DNA of 32,917 nucleotides from Myxococcota bacterium (GCA_018821305.1 JAHJMN010000204.1:1-32917); one strand, 5' to 3'. Shown: positions 23,526 through 32,685, counted from the stretch's first letter. Numbers and translations: made by a program. The notes: generated by a model from the letters alone, not told the origin.

Positions 23526-24490
23526 AAACAAAATTTATTGTACTCATATGTATTTTAATAACGCTCACATCTTGTGTTCGCAGAGAAAAGAAACAAAAAA
23601 ACGAACAAACTGTTGATACGCCAAAAGAATATTTTCTTCCAGAAGGAGAATTTGACGGTCTTTTCATGAAGGTTTTTATGTCCCAAGGGGAAAATAATGA
23701 AGAAATACGAATGGATATAAGACTCTCTGAGTATGGGTATGCCTATGTTTTTCCAGCGAAATTTCTTTCAGGTATGGAAATCAGAGATGGTTTGACGGGG
23801 CTTTCTTTTATAGATACTACAACTAATAGAATAGGACGATTCTCAAAAACCAGAAGTGGCGATATTACCGGAAAAACAAGTCACTGGAAGCTTCAGTCCT
23901 ATGCTTTGATAAAATCTGAAAAAAAGAATGATGTGACGGTAAATACCAGAGAGTTACTTTTTAATGATAAAAAAAAGAGTATTTCTGCGATACTTATAAC
24001 TAAGGACTTTTCTGAAAAAATTGATAAAATTCCGCAAAATATTATTTGGAATTTTATTTTTGCTCCCTTTGGAAAAGCTCCAGATAATTTTAAAGAAGAC
24101 AAAATACCTAGAGAATGGACCTGGATTGTAAAAAACACAAATGGAGTGCATAAAATTTCCTTCAGAGTTATTGATTTTTCACATACAAAATTCACAAGGG
24201 AGTTGATTTATCCCTGGATCAAGAATTATAAAACAAGCAGACTTTCAAGTATTATAGAAGGTTATTCGGTTTTAAACGCCTGGTCCAAATCCTCTATTTT
24301 ACTCACCGCAAAGCGTAGAAGTGCTTTAGTTTTTGTAAACGGCAAGTTACAGGAAATGATTGTACCCGGCCTTAAACTTCACGTTCCTGTTGATGAAAAA
24401 GGAGTTAACATCCATATTCAGCAGTTATTTGGCTTTGAAACTCTTTTACACCGCTCATTCACTGCTCCGGCTCACTGGGACATTAACTGA
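23522..24490 (+). CDS. Lipoprotein of unknown function
   Basis: A 322-aa protein beginning with a lysine, a hydrophobic stretch and a lipobox LTSC at residues 15-18, so it should be lipid-anchored after cleavage before Cys18. The rest is soluble, beta-rich in appearance and rich in Lys and aromatic residues; I recognise no domain. It overlaps the pseudo-cyclase gene by ATGA. That gene has a domain predicted to lie outside the membrane, so an envelope complex of the two is plausible (inference). It is the last gene of the long plus-strand run and converges on the LDLa gene. Confidence 0.85.
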   Translation: MKTKFIVLICILITLTSCVRREKKQKNEQTVDTPKEYFLPEGEFDGLFMKVFMSQGENNEEIRMDIRLSEYGYAYVFPAKFLSGMEIRDGLTGLSFIDTTTNRIGRFSKTRSGDITGKTSHWKLQSYALIKSEKKNDVTVNTRELLFNDKKKSISAILITKDFSEKIDKIPQNIIWNFIFAPFGKAPDNFKEDKIPREWTWIVKNTNGVHKISFRVIDFSHTKFTRELIYPWIKNYKTSRLSSIIEGYSVLNAWSKSSILLTAKRRSALVFVNGKLQEMIVPGLKLHVPVDEKGVNIHIQQLFGFETLLHRSFTAPAHWDIN

Positions 24491-24546
24491 AATATTCGTT
24501 TCCTATAATTCAAGACATTGACTGAATAGTAATTATAATAATAACA

Positions 24547-25050
24547 TCAGGTTATGCATATAAGGTTGGCTTGTATCGGGCAGTTCTGTTCATCGGATCC
24601 ATCGGGACAATCAGATTTGCCATCACATTGTGAAGTTAACGGAACTGTAGACCCATCGACACAGTTGAAAACAGGGCATTCCATTTCATCGGATCCATCC
24701 ATGCAATCCTGAAATCCGTCACAGGCAGGATCAGGTACGGTCAATTCTTCTCCGTTTGAACAACTCCAAAGACCCATACATTGAGACAGGCATTCTTTCT
24801 TCCAGTCATCAAGATCTGTTGTGCAGGAATATTGAGTCAATTCGCCGCAACTCAATTTATCTATGCATTCTGCTGTACAGTCCAGGGTTACGTCATCATT
24901 TAAATTCAGACAGAAATCACCTGGCGTAAGCATATTACAAACCCTAAGTTTTGATTCAATTTTTCGGCAACTACTTTGCTTTTCAGCCGTTTCACATCCT
25001 GAAATAAAAATTATCGAGATAACAAGTGCAGATAGAAACCTGATCATCAT
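24547..25050 (-). CDS. Lipoprotein with two LDL-receptor class A repeats
   Basis: A 167-aa lipoprotein with lipobox ISGC (Cys19) and a Cys-rich middle. Its C-terminal third holds two LDL-receptor class A modules, the first around CDGFQDCMDGSDEMEC and the second around CDGKSDCPDGSDEQNC. Each has the six-cysteine spacing and the CDG-DCxDGSDE acidic cluster that binds calcium in animal LDLa modules. Surface or periplasmic ligand binding is inferred. The start is supported by GGAGG six bases before the ATG. Such modules are rare in bacteria but reported from lineages such as Myxococcota. It diverges from tex across a 132-bp gap. Confidence 0.9.
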   Translation of the reverse strand: MMIRFLSALVISIIFISGCETAEKQSSCRKIESKLRVCNMLTPGDFCLNLNDDVTLDCTAECIDKLSCGELTQYSCTTDLDDWKKECLSQCMGLWSCSNGEELTVPDPACDGFQDCMDGSDEMECPVFNCVDGSTVPLTSQCDGKSDCPDGSDEQNCPIQANLICIT

Positions 25051-25146
25051 GTTTTTCCTCCTTTGTTTTTTTAAGTGTAAGTTTTAATTAAAACGGGTGG
25101 AAAAAACGGTTTTAAAAATTTTCCTTTTCTGTGCTATCAATACGCA

Positions 25147-25161
25147 TCCGGTAAAGCCGGA
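25147..25161 (+). promoter_or_regulatory. Small leader hairpin upstream of tex
   Basis: TCCGG, loop TAAAG, CCGGA, a 5-bp stem ending 21 nt before the tex ATG and ahead of the AAGGAG site. Same geometry as the flagellin leaders, but a stem this short could be chance. Confidence 0.3.
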
Positions 25162-25182
25162 ACAAAATTTTAAGGAGAATAT

Positions 25183-27510
25183 ATGTCTTCCAGTGACCTC
25201 ATTACAAAAGAAGAATTAGAAAATCTGCTGGTTCCCATCAATGTTACTCAGATTATTACTTCTGAGACTGGTCTGGGAATTCGTTTTGTCGAAAATACCG
25301 TTAATCTGCTCAAAGAAGGCTCAACAATACCCTTCATTGCGCGTTATCGCAAGGAAATGACCGGAGGAATGGATGAAGTTCAGATTGGACTTGTGCGTGA
25401 TCGCATGACTGCTCTTGAAGAATCTTCGGCTCGCCGGGAAAGCATGCTTTCCTCCATTGCGGAACAGGGAAAATTAACTAAAGTTTTATACAGCATGTTT
25501 ATGGAAACTCTGGACCGCGATGCCCTTGAAGATCTTTATCTTCCTTATAAACGGAAACGCATTACCAGAGCAGAAAAAGCGAGACAAAAAGGTCTTGCTC
25601 CCCTTGCGATGGTGCTTACCGGTGAAGAAAAAACAGAGCTTTCCCTTATTGAATTTGCTTCTGGCTTTATAAATGAAGACAAAGGGGTGGCCTCTGCTGA
25701 AGATGCCCTTGCAGGAGCACGCGACATACTTGCAGAAATAATAAGTGAAAACATAGATGTACGAAATGCCCTGCGCAAGTTGTATATGGAAAGGGGCATA
25801 CTTACGAGTAATATAATAACCGGAAAAGAAGCAGATGGGGCCACATATCGTGATTACTTTGACTTCACGGAAAGGGTAGCAACAGCTGCAGGACATCGTA
25901 TTCTGGCAGTATCAAGAGGTGAAAAAGAAGAAATTCTTCGTGTTCACATAACGATAGATGAAAAAGACGCCGAGAGTAATATCTATCGTTTTGTAAAATC
26001 TCCAATTAATACACCTGAATACAATAAACAATGGGAGCTTACGGTTACGGATGCTTTTAACAGGTTGCTTCATCCGGCCATGGAAACGGAAACACGCAGA
26101 AATCTCAAAGAGAAAGCAGATTTTGAGGCTATTGAAGTTTTCATGTCCAATTTACGGGAGCTTTTAATGGCATCACCTTTAGGTCAGAAAATCGTTCTGG
26201 CGATTGACCCCGGCTTCCGTACCGGTTGTAAAGTTGTAGTAATAAATCGTCAGGGGGACTTTGTTGCTCATCAGAACATTTATCCTCATGAACCCCGGAA
26301 GCAAACGGAACTGTCGCAGAAAATAATCCTGGATCTTGTTAAAAAACATAGTGTTGAAGCAATTTGCATGGGGAACGGCACTGCTTCAAGAGAAACTGAA
26401 ACATTTATCCGCGACATGAAAAAGGCAGGAATGCTCGGCAGTTCGATAATAACTCTCCGGGTTGATGAATCCGGGGCAAGTATATACAGTGCATCGGAAA
26501 TCGCCCGTGATGAATTTCCCGATCTCGATATCACTGTGCGGGGAGCGATATCTATAGGACGTCGCCTTCAGGATCCCCTTGGAGAACTCGTTAAAATAGA
26601 TCCTAAATCGCTTGGAGTTGGCCAGTATCAACATGATGTTGATCAAACTAAATTGAAAAATGGACTGGATGACATTGTTCTCTCCTGCGTTAATAATGTT
26701 GGTGTCGAACTTAACACTGCTTCTTTTGCCCTCCTTAAATACGTGAGTGGTCTTGGGGATAAACTGGCGCGCGGTATTGTGGAATTCCGCGAGAAAAACG
26801 GGCCGTTTAAAAACCGCAAAGAACTTCTGAAGGTTCCGAGGCTCGGGCCAAAAGCTTTCGAACAAAGTGCCGGGTTCCTGCGTATTTTCGGAGCTGAAAA
26901 TCCTCTGGATTCCAGTGCTGTTCATCCAGAAAGTTATGATATTGTTGTAAAAATGGCTAAAGATCTCAATACAAGTCTAAAAGAACTTGTAGGAAATTCT
27001 GCTGCTGTTAGTTCTATAAATCTAAAAAATTACATTACTGAAAAAACAGGTGAATTTACACTTCGTGATATTCTGAATGAGCTTTCAAAACCCGGACGGG
27101 ATCCACGAAATGATTTTGATGCTGTTGAATTCCGGGAGGATGTTTCTGAAATTTCAGATCTTGAGGAGGGAATGATTCTTCAGGGTGTTATTACAAACGT
27201 TACGGCTTTCGGAGCTTTTGTTGATATCGGAGTCCATCAGGACGGACTTGTTCATATAAGTGAACTTTCCGATGAATATGTTTCAGATCCCCTTAAAGTC
27301 GTTAAACGTGGTCAGAAAGTAACTGTCAGAGTTATCAGTGTGGATAGAACTCGAAAACGCATTTCTCTTTCCATGAAGAAAGAAGGTGGCAGTGCTAAGC
27401 CTTCGGGAACAGACAGAAATTTCAGTCCGACAAAATCAAAACAGGATAAAGGACCGCGCAAAAGCACATCAAATGAATCTAATCCATTTGCAACATTACT
27501 GAAAAAGTAA
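25183..27510 (+). CDS. tex: Transcription accessory protein Tex
   Basis: Tex is a conserved RNA/DNA-binding protein that works with RNA polymerase; in several pathogens it affects toxin expression and stress tolerance. The 775-aa product has the N-terminal helical part (STIPFIARYRKEMTGGMDE), a YqgF/RNase H-like domain near residue 338 (VLAIDPGFRTGCKV), helix-hairpin-helix motifs (about 515-570) and a C-terminal S1 domain (about 662-734, GVITNVTAFGAFVDIGVHQDGLVH). Length is typical. AAGGAG is well placed before the ATG. The symporter gene starts at the base after its stop codon, so tex is the first gene of a four-gene unit. Confidence 0.98.
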   Translation: MSSSDLITKEELENLLVPINVTQIITSETGLGIRFVENTVNLLKEGSTIPFIARYRKEMTGGMDEVQIGLVRDRMTALEESSARRESMLSSIAEQGKLTKVLYSMFMETLDRDALEDLYLPYKRKRITRAEKARQKGLAPLAMVLTGEEKTELSLIEFASGFINEDKGVASAEDALAGARDILAEIISENIDVRNALRKLYMERGILTSNIITGKEADGATYRDYFDFTERVATAAGHRILAVSRGEKEEILRVHITIDEKDAESNIYRFVKSPINTPEYNKQWELTVTDAFNRLLHPAMETETRRNLKEKADFEAIEVFMSNLRELLMASPLGQKIVLAIDPGFRTGCKVVVINRQGDFVAHQNIYPHEPRKQTELSQKIILDLVKKHSVEAICMGNGTASRETETFIRDMKKAGMLGSSIITLRVDESGASIYSASEIARDEFPDLDITVRGAISIGRRLQDPLGELVKIDPKSLGVGQYQHDVDQTKLKNGLDDIVLSCVNNVGVELNTASFALLKYVSGLGDKLARGIVEFREKNGPFKNRKELLKVPRLGPKAFEQSAGFLRIFGAENPLDSSAVHPESYDIVVKMAKDLNTSLKELVGNSAAVSSINLKNYITEKTGEFTLRDILNELSKPGRDPRNDFDAVEFREDVSEISDLEEGMILQGVITNVTAFGAFVDIGVHQDGLVHISELSDEYVSDPLKVVKRGQKVTVRVISVDRTRKRISLSMKKEGGSAKPSGTDRNFSPTKSKQDKGPRKSTSNESNPFATLLKK

Positions 27511-29286
27511 ATGAAAACAATAGATTGGAGCATTCTTTTTGGATATATAGTGTTTTCCATTGCTGTGGGCATCTGGGCGGGAAAAAAAGCCAGAAAAGAT
27601 ACCAGATCTTTCTTCACAGCTGATTCAAAAATGTCATGGTGGCTTTTAGGGACATCCATTGCTGCGACAACATTTGCTGCTGATACTCCACTTGCCGTAA
27701 CAGAAATAGTCAGAACTCAGGGCATCGCCGGCAACTGGCTGTGGTGGAACATGGCGATAAGTCATATCCTGCTGGCCGTAGTTTTTGCTCGTTTATGGAG
27801 GAGATCCGGCGTAATTACCGATGCTGAGTTTATTGAAATGCGATACAGCGGTAAGTGGGCTGCAATACTCAGAGCGGTAAAAGCTGGTTATCTTGCCATT
27901 GCCATAAATGCCCTGGCCATGGGCTGGGTGATGCTCGCTATGGCCAAGGTTTTGAAGGCCGTACTTCCACTCTCTTCCTTCGTTTCTCCTGATACAGCGG
28001 CCCTTTTAAGCTCTTTGTGGCCTGATTTTGTGGCTGTGTCATGGGAAGAAGGTTATTTAATCATAATTCTGGCATTTATTGCATATATTTATAGTGCTCT
28101 CAGTGGAATATGGGGCGTAGTAATCACTGATTTTGTACAGTTTATTATAGCTATGGCCGGAAGCATTATGCTCTGCACGATTATGCTTTTTTACGAAGGG
28201 CCCAGACAGGCACTTTTTCAGGCAGTTTCCTCCGGGGCAACTACAGTTTTTCCCTCATCCGGCACATATGCTATTCCCATGGGAATGTTTCTTTCCTGGA
28301 TAGGAATTCAATGGTGGGCTAACAAATATTCCGATGGCGGGGGATATATTGTTCAGCGTGTAGTTGCTGCTCGAAACGAAGAAGAAGCTTCAAAATCCAT
28401 TATGCTGTTCGTAATTCTGCATTATTTCATCAGGCCTTGGCCATGGATTTTAGTTGCTCTCATGAGTATTGGACTTCTTGGTAATCTGACAGATCATCAG
28501 ATGGCCTATCCGATTCTCATGAAAATTTATCTTCCTGCTGGCGCACTTGGTTTAATGGTAACGGCATTTTTTGCAGCTTTCATGTCTACCATTGATACAC
28601 ATATCAATTGGGGATCCAGTTATCTGGTAGAAGATATCTACAGAAGATTTTTAAATCGGGAAAAAAGTGAAAAACATTATATTGCCGCCGCCGCCGTAAG
28701 TGGTCTGTTTATCCTTTTGGGCGGAATAATTGCGGCAATGTTTATGAAAAGCGTGGCATCAGCATGGAAAATTCTGTTCCTTCTTGGTGCTGGCCTGGGT
28801 CCAATTGTATTTTTACGATGGCTTTGGTGGCGAATCAATGCACTTTCGGAACTCTGTGCAATGATTTCATCTGCGATAACGGCCGCAGTTTTGATTTTAA
28901 GCAATTCATCAATGCATTTTGGTTATCGTTTGATGACTATCGCTGGCATATCAACTGTATGTGCCCTGGCGGCCGCGTTTCTCGGTCCGAGGACGGATAT
29001 GAATGTTCTGCGTTCTTTTCATGAAAAAATCAAACCACCGGGCCCCTTCTGGTCTTCAGTATCCAGTGAAAAAAGCGATATCAATCTAGTTCGAGTATTT
29101 ACCTCCTGGATTGCAGGTAGTGCCGGTTTTGTTTTTTTTCTACACGGAATTGTAAATTTTTTAAAAAGCTCCTTTTTTATAGGCTTTATATATACTGTAC
29201 TTACAATTTTAAGTCTTTATATTTTCCTGCGGCAGTATAAACTGATTACCGTTAGATTTACGCCAGACAGTGAGGAAAAAACATGA
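27511..29286 (+). CDS. Sodium:solute symporter family transporter
   Basis: A 591-aa integral membrane protein of the SSS (PutP/SGLT) type, which uses the sodium gradient to import solutes. It starts at DWSILFGYIVFSIAVGIWAG, has the KMSWWLLGTSIAATTFAAD loop characteristic of the family and about 13 to 14 hydrophobic segments. Substrate is not readable from sequence. No gap separates it from the tex stop, and it overlaps the next gene by 4 bp (ATGA), so it belongs functionally with the ATP-grasp ligase and esterase behind it. Its partners suggest a carboxylate, amino acid or peptide-like substrate (inference). Confidence 0.93.
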   Translation: MKTIDWSILFGYIVFSIAVGIWAGKKARKDTRSFFTADSKMSWWLLGTSIAATTFAADTPLAVTEIVRTQGIAGNWLWWNMAISHILLAVVFARLWRRSGVITDAEFIEMRYSGKWAAILRAVKAGYLAIAINALAMGWVMLAMAKVLKAVLPLSSFVSPDTAALLSSLWPDFVAVSWEEGYLIIILAFIAYIYSALSGIWGVVITDFVQFIIAMAGSIMLCTIMLFYEGPRQALFQAVSSGATTVFPSSGTYAIPMGMFLSWIGIQWWANKYSDGGGYIVQRVVAARNEEEASKSIMLFVILHYFIRPWPWILVALMSIGLLGNLTDHQMAYPILMKIYLPAGALGLMVTAFFAAFMSTIDTHINWGSSYLVEDIYRRFLNREKSEKHYIAAAAVSGLFILLGGIIAAMFMKSVASAWKILFLLGAGLGPIVFLRWLWWRINALSELCAMISSAITAAVLILSNSSMHFGYRLMTIAGISTVCALAAAFLGPRTDMNVLRSFHEKIKPPGPFWSSVSSEKSDINLVRVFTSWIAGSAGFVFFLHGIVNFLKSSFFIGFIYTVLTILSLYIFLRQYKLITVRFTPDSEEKT

Positions 29287-30443
29287 ACTTTATTTTTTTG
29301 AGTCCCGATTTTCCCGATAATTTTCAATATTTTGTGAAAAGCCTTAATAAAGCAGGGATAAATGTTCTGGGTATTTCAGACAAACCCTGGGAAAACCTGA
29401 GTTCAGATCTGAAATCCTCCCTGACGGAATATTATCGTGTGTGGAGCCTTGATAATTATGACGAATTACTTAGAGCCTGTGGATTTTTTACACATCGTTA
29501 TGGAAAAATTGATTATATTGAGTCTCTGAATGAACACTGGCTTGCAACGGAAGCTGCTCTGCGTACAGATTTTAACGTAAGCGGTATTAAAAATGACACT
29601 ATTGAACTCATAAAACGAAAAAGTGCCATGAAAGAAGTTTTCAAAACAGCCGGAGCCTCTGTTGCACTTGGATGCAGAGCCGAGACGGAGCAAGATCTTC
29701 GTCATTTCGCCCTGCAGACTGGGTACCCCCTTGTTGCAAAACCTGATTCCGGTGTTGGAGCAACATCTACATATAAAATAAATAATGATGAAGAACTCGA
29801 AAATTTTATAAAAAACAATGATTTAAAACATTATTTTGTGGAGGAATTTGTTGAAGGGCAAATCCATTCCTACGATGGACTTACGGGGGAAAATGGCGAA
29901 ATTGTTTTTGAAACATCACATATTTTTTCCCTTGGCGTCATGGAAACGGTAAATTTCGACCGTGATCTCTACTACTATTCTACCCGGGGGATTGCGTCCG
30001 ATTTGCTGGAAATAGGAAGGGCTGTTGTTAAAGCATTTGGTATTTCAAAAAGATTTTTTCATATTGAGTTTTTCCGCACGCCGGAAAACCGACTTGTAGC
30101 TCTGGAGGTAAATATGAGGCCTCCCGGAGGACTTACAAGCGATATGTTCAATTATGCCAACGATATCAGTATTTATGATATGTACGCTGCGGTGATTGCG
30201 GGGCATGCAACTGAAAAGAAAACGGAATACCCATATCACTGCGTTTATGTTGCCCGTAAAAACGGACGACCTTACCGACATACTCACGAAGAAATAAAAG
30301 ATCGTTTTGGTGAAAATCTGGTTCATTTTCAGCCTATAAGCGGAATTTTCCGCAATGCCCTTGGAGACTGGGGTTATCTTCTGAGATTTGAAGATACAGA
30401 TTCAGTTTTTGAAGGGGCGCACTATATACAGGAGAAAAATTAA
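29283..30443 (+). CDS. ATP-grasp family ligase
   Basis: A 386-aa protein of the ATP-grasp superfamily, enzymes that join a carboxylate to an amine or thiol through an acyl-phosphate. The N-terminal 95 residues form the pre-ATP domain (FLSPDFPDNFQYFV). The ATP-binding core follows, with the phosphate-loop region YPLVAKPDSGVGATSTY, the EEFVEGQIHSYDGL strand and the metal-binding end LEVNMRPPGG. It is not close to carbamoyl-phosphate, biotin or purine enzymes I could name. It overlaps the symporter and, by one base (TAATG), the esterase. A role in making or modifying an amide metabolite is inferred. Confidence 0.88.
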   Translation: MNFIFLSPDFPDNFQYFVKSLNKAGINVLGISDKPWENLSSDLKSSLTEYYRVWSLDNYDELLRACGFFTHRYGKIDYIESLNEHWLATEAALRTDFNVSGIKNDTIELIKRKSAMKEVFKTAGASVALGCRAETEQDLRHFALQTGYPLVAKPDSGVGATSTYKINNDEELENFIKNNDLKHYFVEEFVEGQIHSYDGLTGENGEIVFETSHIFSLGVMETVNFDRDLYYYSTRGIASDLLEIGRAVVKAFGISKRFFHIEFFRTPENRLVALEVNMRPPGGLTSDMFNYANDISIYDMYAAVIAGHATEKKTEYPYHCVYVARKNGRPYRHTHEEIKDRFGENLVHFQPISGIFRNALGDWGYLLRFEDTDSVFEGAHYIQEKN

Positions 30444-31192
30444 TGAATATTGAATATCATAAGTGGCATTCTCATAATATTGGTCGCGATATGGAGATTA
30501 AGGTATACGGCCATGGGGGAAAAGGAATTCTTGTTTTTCCTGCTCAGGGAGGACGCTTTTTTGAGTTTGAAGATTTTTCAATGATTGAAACAGTTTCTTG
30601 GTTTATTAACGAAGGAATCGTTCGATTTTATACCGTGGACAGTGTGGACAATGAAGCCTGGGCCAATTTTCACGTTAGCCCAGGATCCCGCGGACATCGT
30701 CATGAAGAATACGATCGCTATATAATTACTGAAGTTGTTCCTTTTATGCAGTCACAATGCGGTGAAAATTCAAAGTTTTTCACTACCGGTTGTTCAATGG
30801 GAGGGTACCACTCTTCCAATTTCTTTTTCAGGCACCCGGATGTTTTTGACGGTATGATTTCCCTCAGCGGTTTATCAAGTCTTAATCTCTTTGTTGGAGA
30901 TTATGTGGATGAGAGAGTTTATCTTAATTCACCGATGCTTTTTGTGCCAAACCTTCAAGATGACTGGTATCTTGAAAAATACCGCCACAGTCACATAATA
31001 ATCTGCAGCGGTCAGGGCGCCTGGGAAGACGAAATGATTCACGATGCAGTTGCCATGCGAGAGATCCTTCATGCTAAGGGAATTCCCGCCTGGATTGACT
31101 TATGGGGCCAAGATGTAAATCATGACTGGCCGTGGTGGCGAAAACAACTGCCTTATTTCCTCGGCAAACTTCACGAACAGCACGTAATTTAA
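30443..31192 (+). CDS. Alpha/beta-hydrolase esterase
   Basis: A 249-aa hydrolase of the esterase-D/antigen-85-like group. The nucleophile elbow is GCSMGGYH with Ser118; His227 in DVNHDWPWW is the likely catalytic histidine. No signal peptide is visible, so it should be cytoplasmic and act on an intracellular or imported ester. It overlaps the ATP-grasp gene by one base. The pairing of a ligase with a hydrolase suggests building and opening of the same amide or ester product (inference). It is the final gene of the tex unit, with only 3 bp between its stop and the next, convergent gene. Confidence 0.88.
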   Translation: MNIEYHKWHSHNIGRDMEIKVYGHGGKGILVFPAQGGRFFEFEDFSMIETVSWFINEGIVRFYTVDSVDNEAWANFHVSPGSRGHRHEEYDRYIITEVVPFMQSQCGENSKFFTTGCSMGGYHSSNFFFRHPDVFDGMISLSGLSSLNLFVGDYVDERVYLNSPMLFVPNLQDDWYLEKYRHSHIIICSGQGAWEDEMIHDAVAMREILHAKGIPAWIDLWGQDVNHDWPWWRKQLPYFLGKLHEQHVI

Positions 31193-31195
31193 AGT

Positions 31196-31630
31196 TTATA
31201 TTTTATTTTTATCAGGATCGGGAAGGGGCGGATTTTTTGAGGGAGGGTCTAATCTGATATCAGGTTTGAATTCATTTTCTTTATTGAACTGAATAACATC
31301 TGCAGAAATGGTGACTTTTGATATACAGACAAAACCAAGAAATATTTTTAAAGTATAATCTTGTCGCAGGTTTATGAACATTTGATTTTTCTTTAATCCA
31401 GCCTTCTTGTGTAAATCATTCATGAGATCTTTTGTAAGTGTTAGATCTCCCGTGGGGATAATGCACAAAACACTGGTTATACTTTTTTCTGCACTCACAC
31501 CATAAGTTACTATTCTGAAATTTGGTCTGGAAACTTCAACTCTTGTTATTGTGTCCCTTATTAAGCCCCCGGAAAATCCACATCCGGACATAAAAGAAAG
31601 AAAAATAATCGATAAAATTTTGAAATTCAT
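31196..31630 (-). CDS. Small lipoprotein of unknown function (144 aa)
   Basis: A 144-aa protein starting MNFKILSIIFLSFMSGC, a lipoprotein signal with lipobox MSGC. I chose the ATG at 31630 because AAAGGAG lies eight bases upstream and the signal peptide begins there; an ATG 19 codons further up is a poor start. The remainder is a small soluble domain with VTYGVSAEKSITSVLCII and ends DPPSKNPPLPDPDKNKI, a proline-rich tail. No recognised domain. It lies close to the next lipoprotein on the same strand and may be expressed with it. Confidence 0.75.
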   Translation of the reverse strand: MNFKILSIIFLSFMSGCGFSGGLIRDTITRVEVSRPNFRIVTYGVSAEKSITSVLCIIPTGDLTLTKDLMNDLHKKAGLKKNQMFINLRQDYTLKIFLGFVCISKVTISADVIQFNKENEFKPDIRLDPPSKNPPLPDPDKNKI

Positions 31631-31750
31631 ATTTAATTCTCCTTTAAAAATCATCTGAACTATATAACTGATATAAAAAACTATCAAATTTTACAGTGCG
31701 AACAAAGTTTAACATGTTGAAATAATTATGTAATAAAAAACTATGATAAA

Positions 31751-32335
31751 TTAGTTTTGGCGGGATTGCCGACACTGGAGAATTCTTTTAAAATCATCAC
31801 CCAGTCCGTATTTTGCCAGGGTAAGAATCTCATCTTTTATATCAATGGGGTCCAGCGTTTTAATATATTTATTTATGACGCTTACAAGATTGTCTTCATA
31901 TGAAGGTATTATAATAATAGATTTGTCGCCGGCAATTGAATATTTGCCTTCATATTCATATAGAAATACAAGGACTTTATCGTTTACCTTTCCTTTGAAG
32001 GAAGAAAAACAGTCAGACTGAAAAATATTTTGATTCAAGTAGTTAGATTTCTTTGTTTTCCTTAAAAAAAGAATATTTTCAATGGTTATCTGCCCTTTTT
32101 TGCTTATATATAGATTATGGATAGATGGATCTGGCGCATCAATGGATTTCACAGTTCCAGTGAAAATCATTGAGAAATCACCACCGCATAGTCCGGGAAA
32201 CGGACCCGAACCTGACTGCCAGTAAGTATATGAAACTTCAAAAATATCGGAAGAAGGAGTTTTCTTTCTGTTGGCACAGGAAAAAAGTAAAACAGAAAAA
32301 GTTATAAAAGTAAAAATTTTTAAAGGAATACCCAT
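31751..32335 (-). CDS. Lipoprotein of unknown function (194 aa)
   Basis: A 194-aa protein with a hydrophobic N-terminus and lipobox LFSC, followed by a Cys-containing soluble domain and a basic C-terminus. No family recognised. The start lacks a clear ribosome-binding site; the same frame offers no better one, and the signal peptide fits. It lies 120 bp upstream of the 144-aa lipoprotein on the same strand. It diverges from the zinc-finger gene across 97 bp that must hold both promoters. Confidence 0.7.
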   Translation of the reverse strand: MGIPLKIFTFITFSVLLFSCANRKKTPSSDIFEVSYTYWQSGSGPFPGLCGGDFSMIFTGTVKSIDAPDPSIHNLYISKKGQITIENILFLRKTKKSNYLNQNIFQSDCFSSFKGKVNDKVLVFLYEYEGKYSIAGDKSIIIIPSYEDNLVSVINKYIKTLDPIDIKDEILTLAKYGLGDDFKRILQCRQSRQN

Positions 32336-32432
32336 TATTCAAAGATATTTACATAAATCTACAAAACAGCATAAGGTTATCTTTACGATCATTACAGAAA
32401 ATGCTAAAAACCTGCGATTGAAGGAGCTTTCT

Positions 32433-32663
32433 ATGGCTAAAGAAAAATGTTCTATCTGTAATGGTGAAGGAAATCTTAAATGCGATGAGTGCTGGGGTGA
32501 CTGCCACATTGACTGTGAAGATTGTGGAGGCGTAGGAGAAAAGCCTGAAGGTGTAAAGTGCGGTCACTGTGATGGAGCCGGTCAGATTCCATGCCCAAGT
32601 TGCGAAGGACAGGGTACTACGGTGTGTTTTAAATGCAATGGTACCGGTAATATCTGGTCTTGA
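32433..32663 (+). CDS. DnaJ-type CxxC zinc-finger mini-protein
   Basis: A 76-aa protein made almost entirely of CxxC knuckles, in the order C6/C9, C17/C20, C28/C31, C43/C46, C54/C57 and C65/C68, four of them followed by the xGxG of the DnaJ central zinc domain (such as CNGEG and CDGAG), with an extra Cys24. There is no J domain. I chose the ATG at 32433 because AAGGAG lies six bases upstream and coding starts sharply there; an extension to 32271 is AT-rich and unlikely. A zinc-bound chaperone-like or RNA/protein-binding role is inferred. Free-standing DnaJ-type fingers of this size are found in many bacteria, mostly uncharacterised. Confidence 0.85.
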   Translation: MAKEKCSICNGEGNLKCDECWGDCHIDCEDCGGVGEKPEGVKCGHCDGAGQIPCPSCEGQGTTVCFKCNGTGNIWS

Positions 32664-32685
32664 TTAATAAAAACCACATCATATA

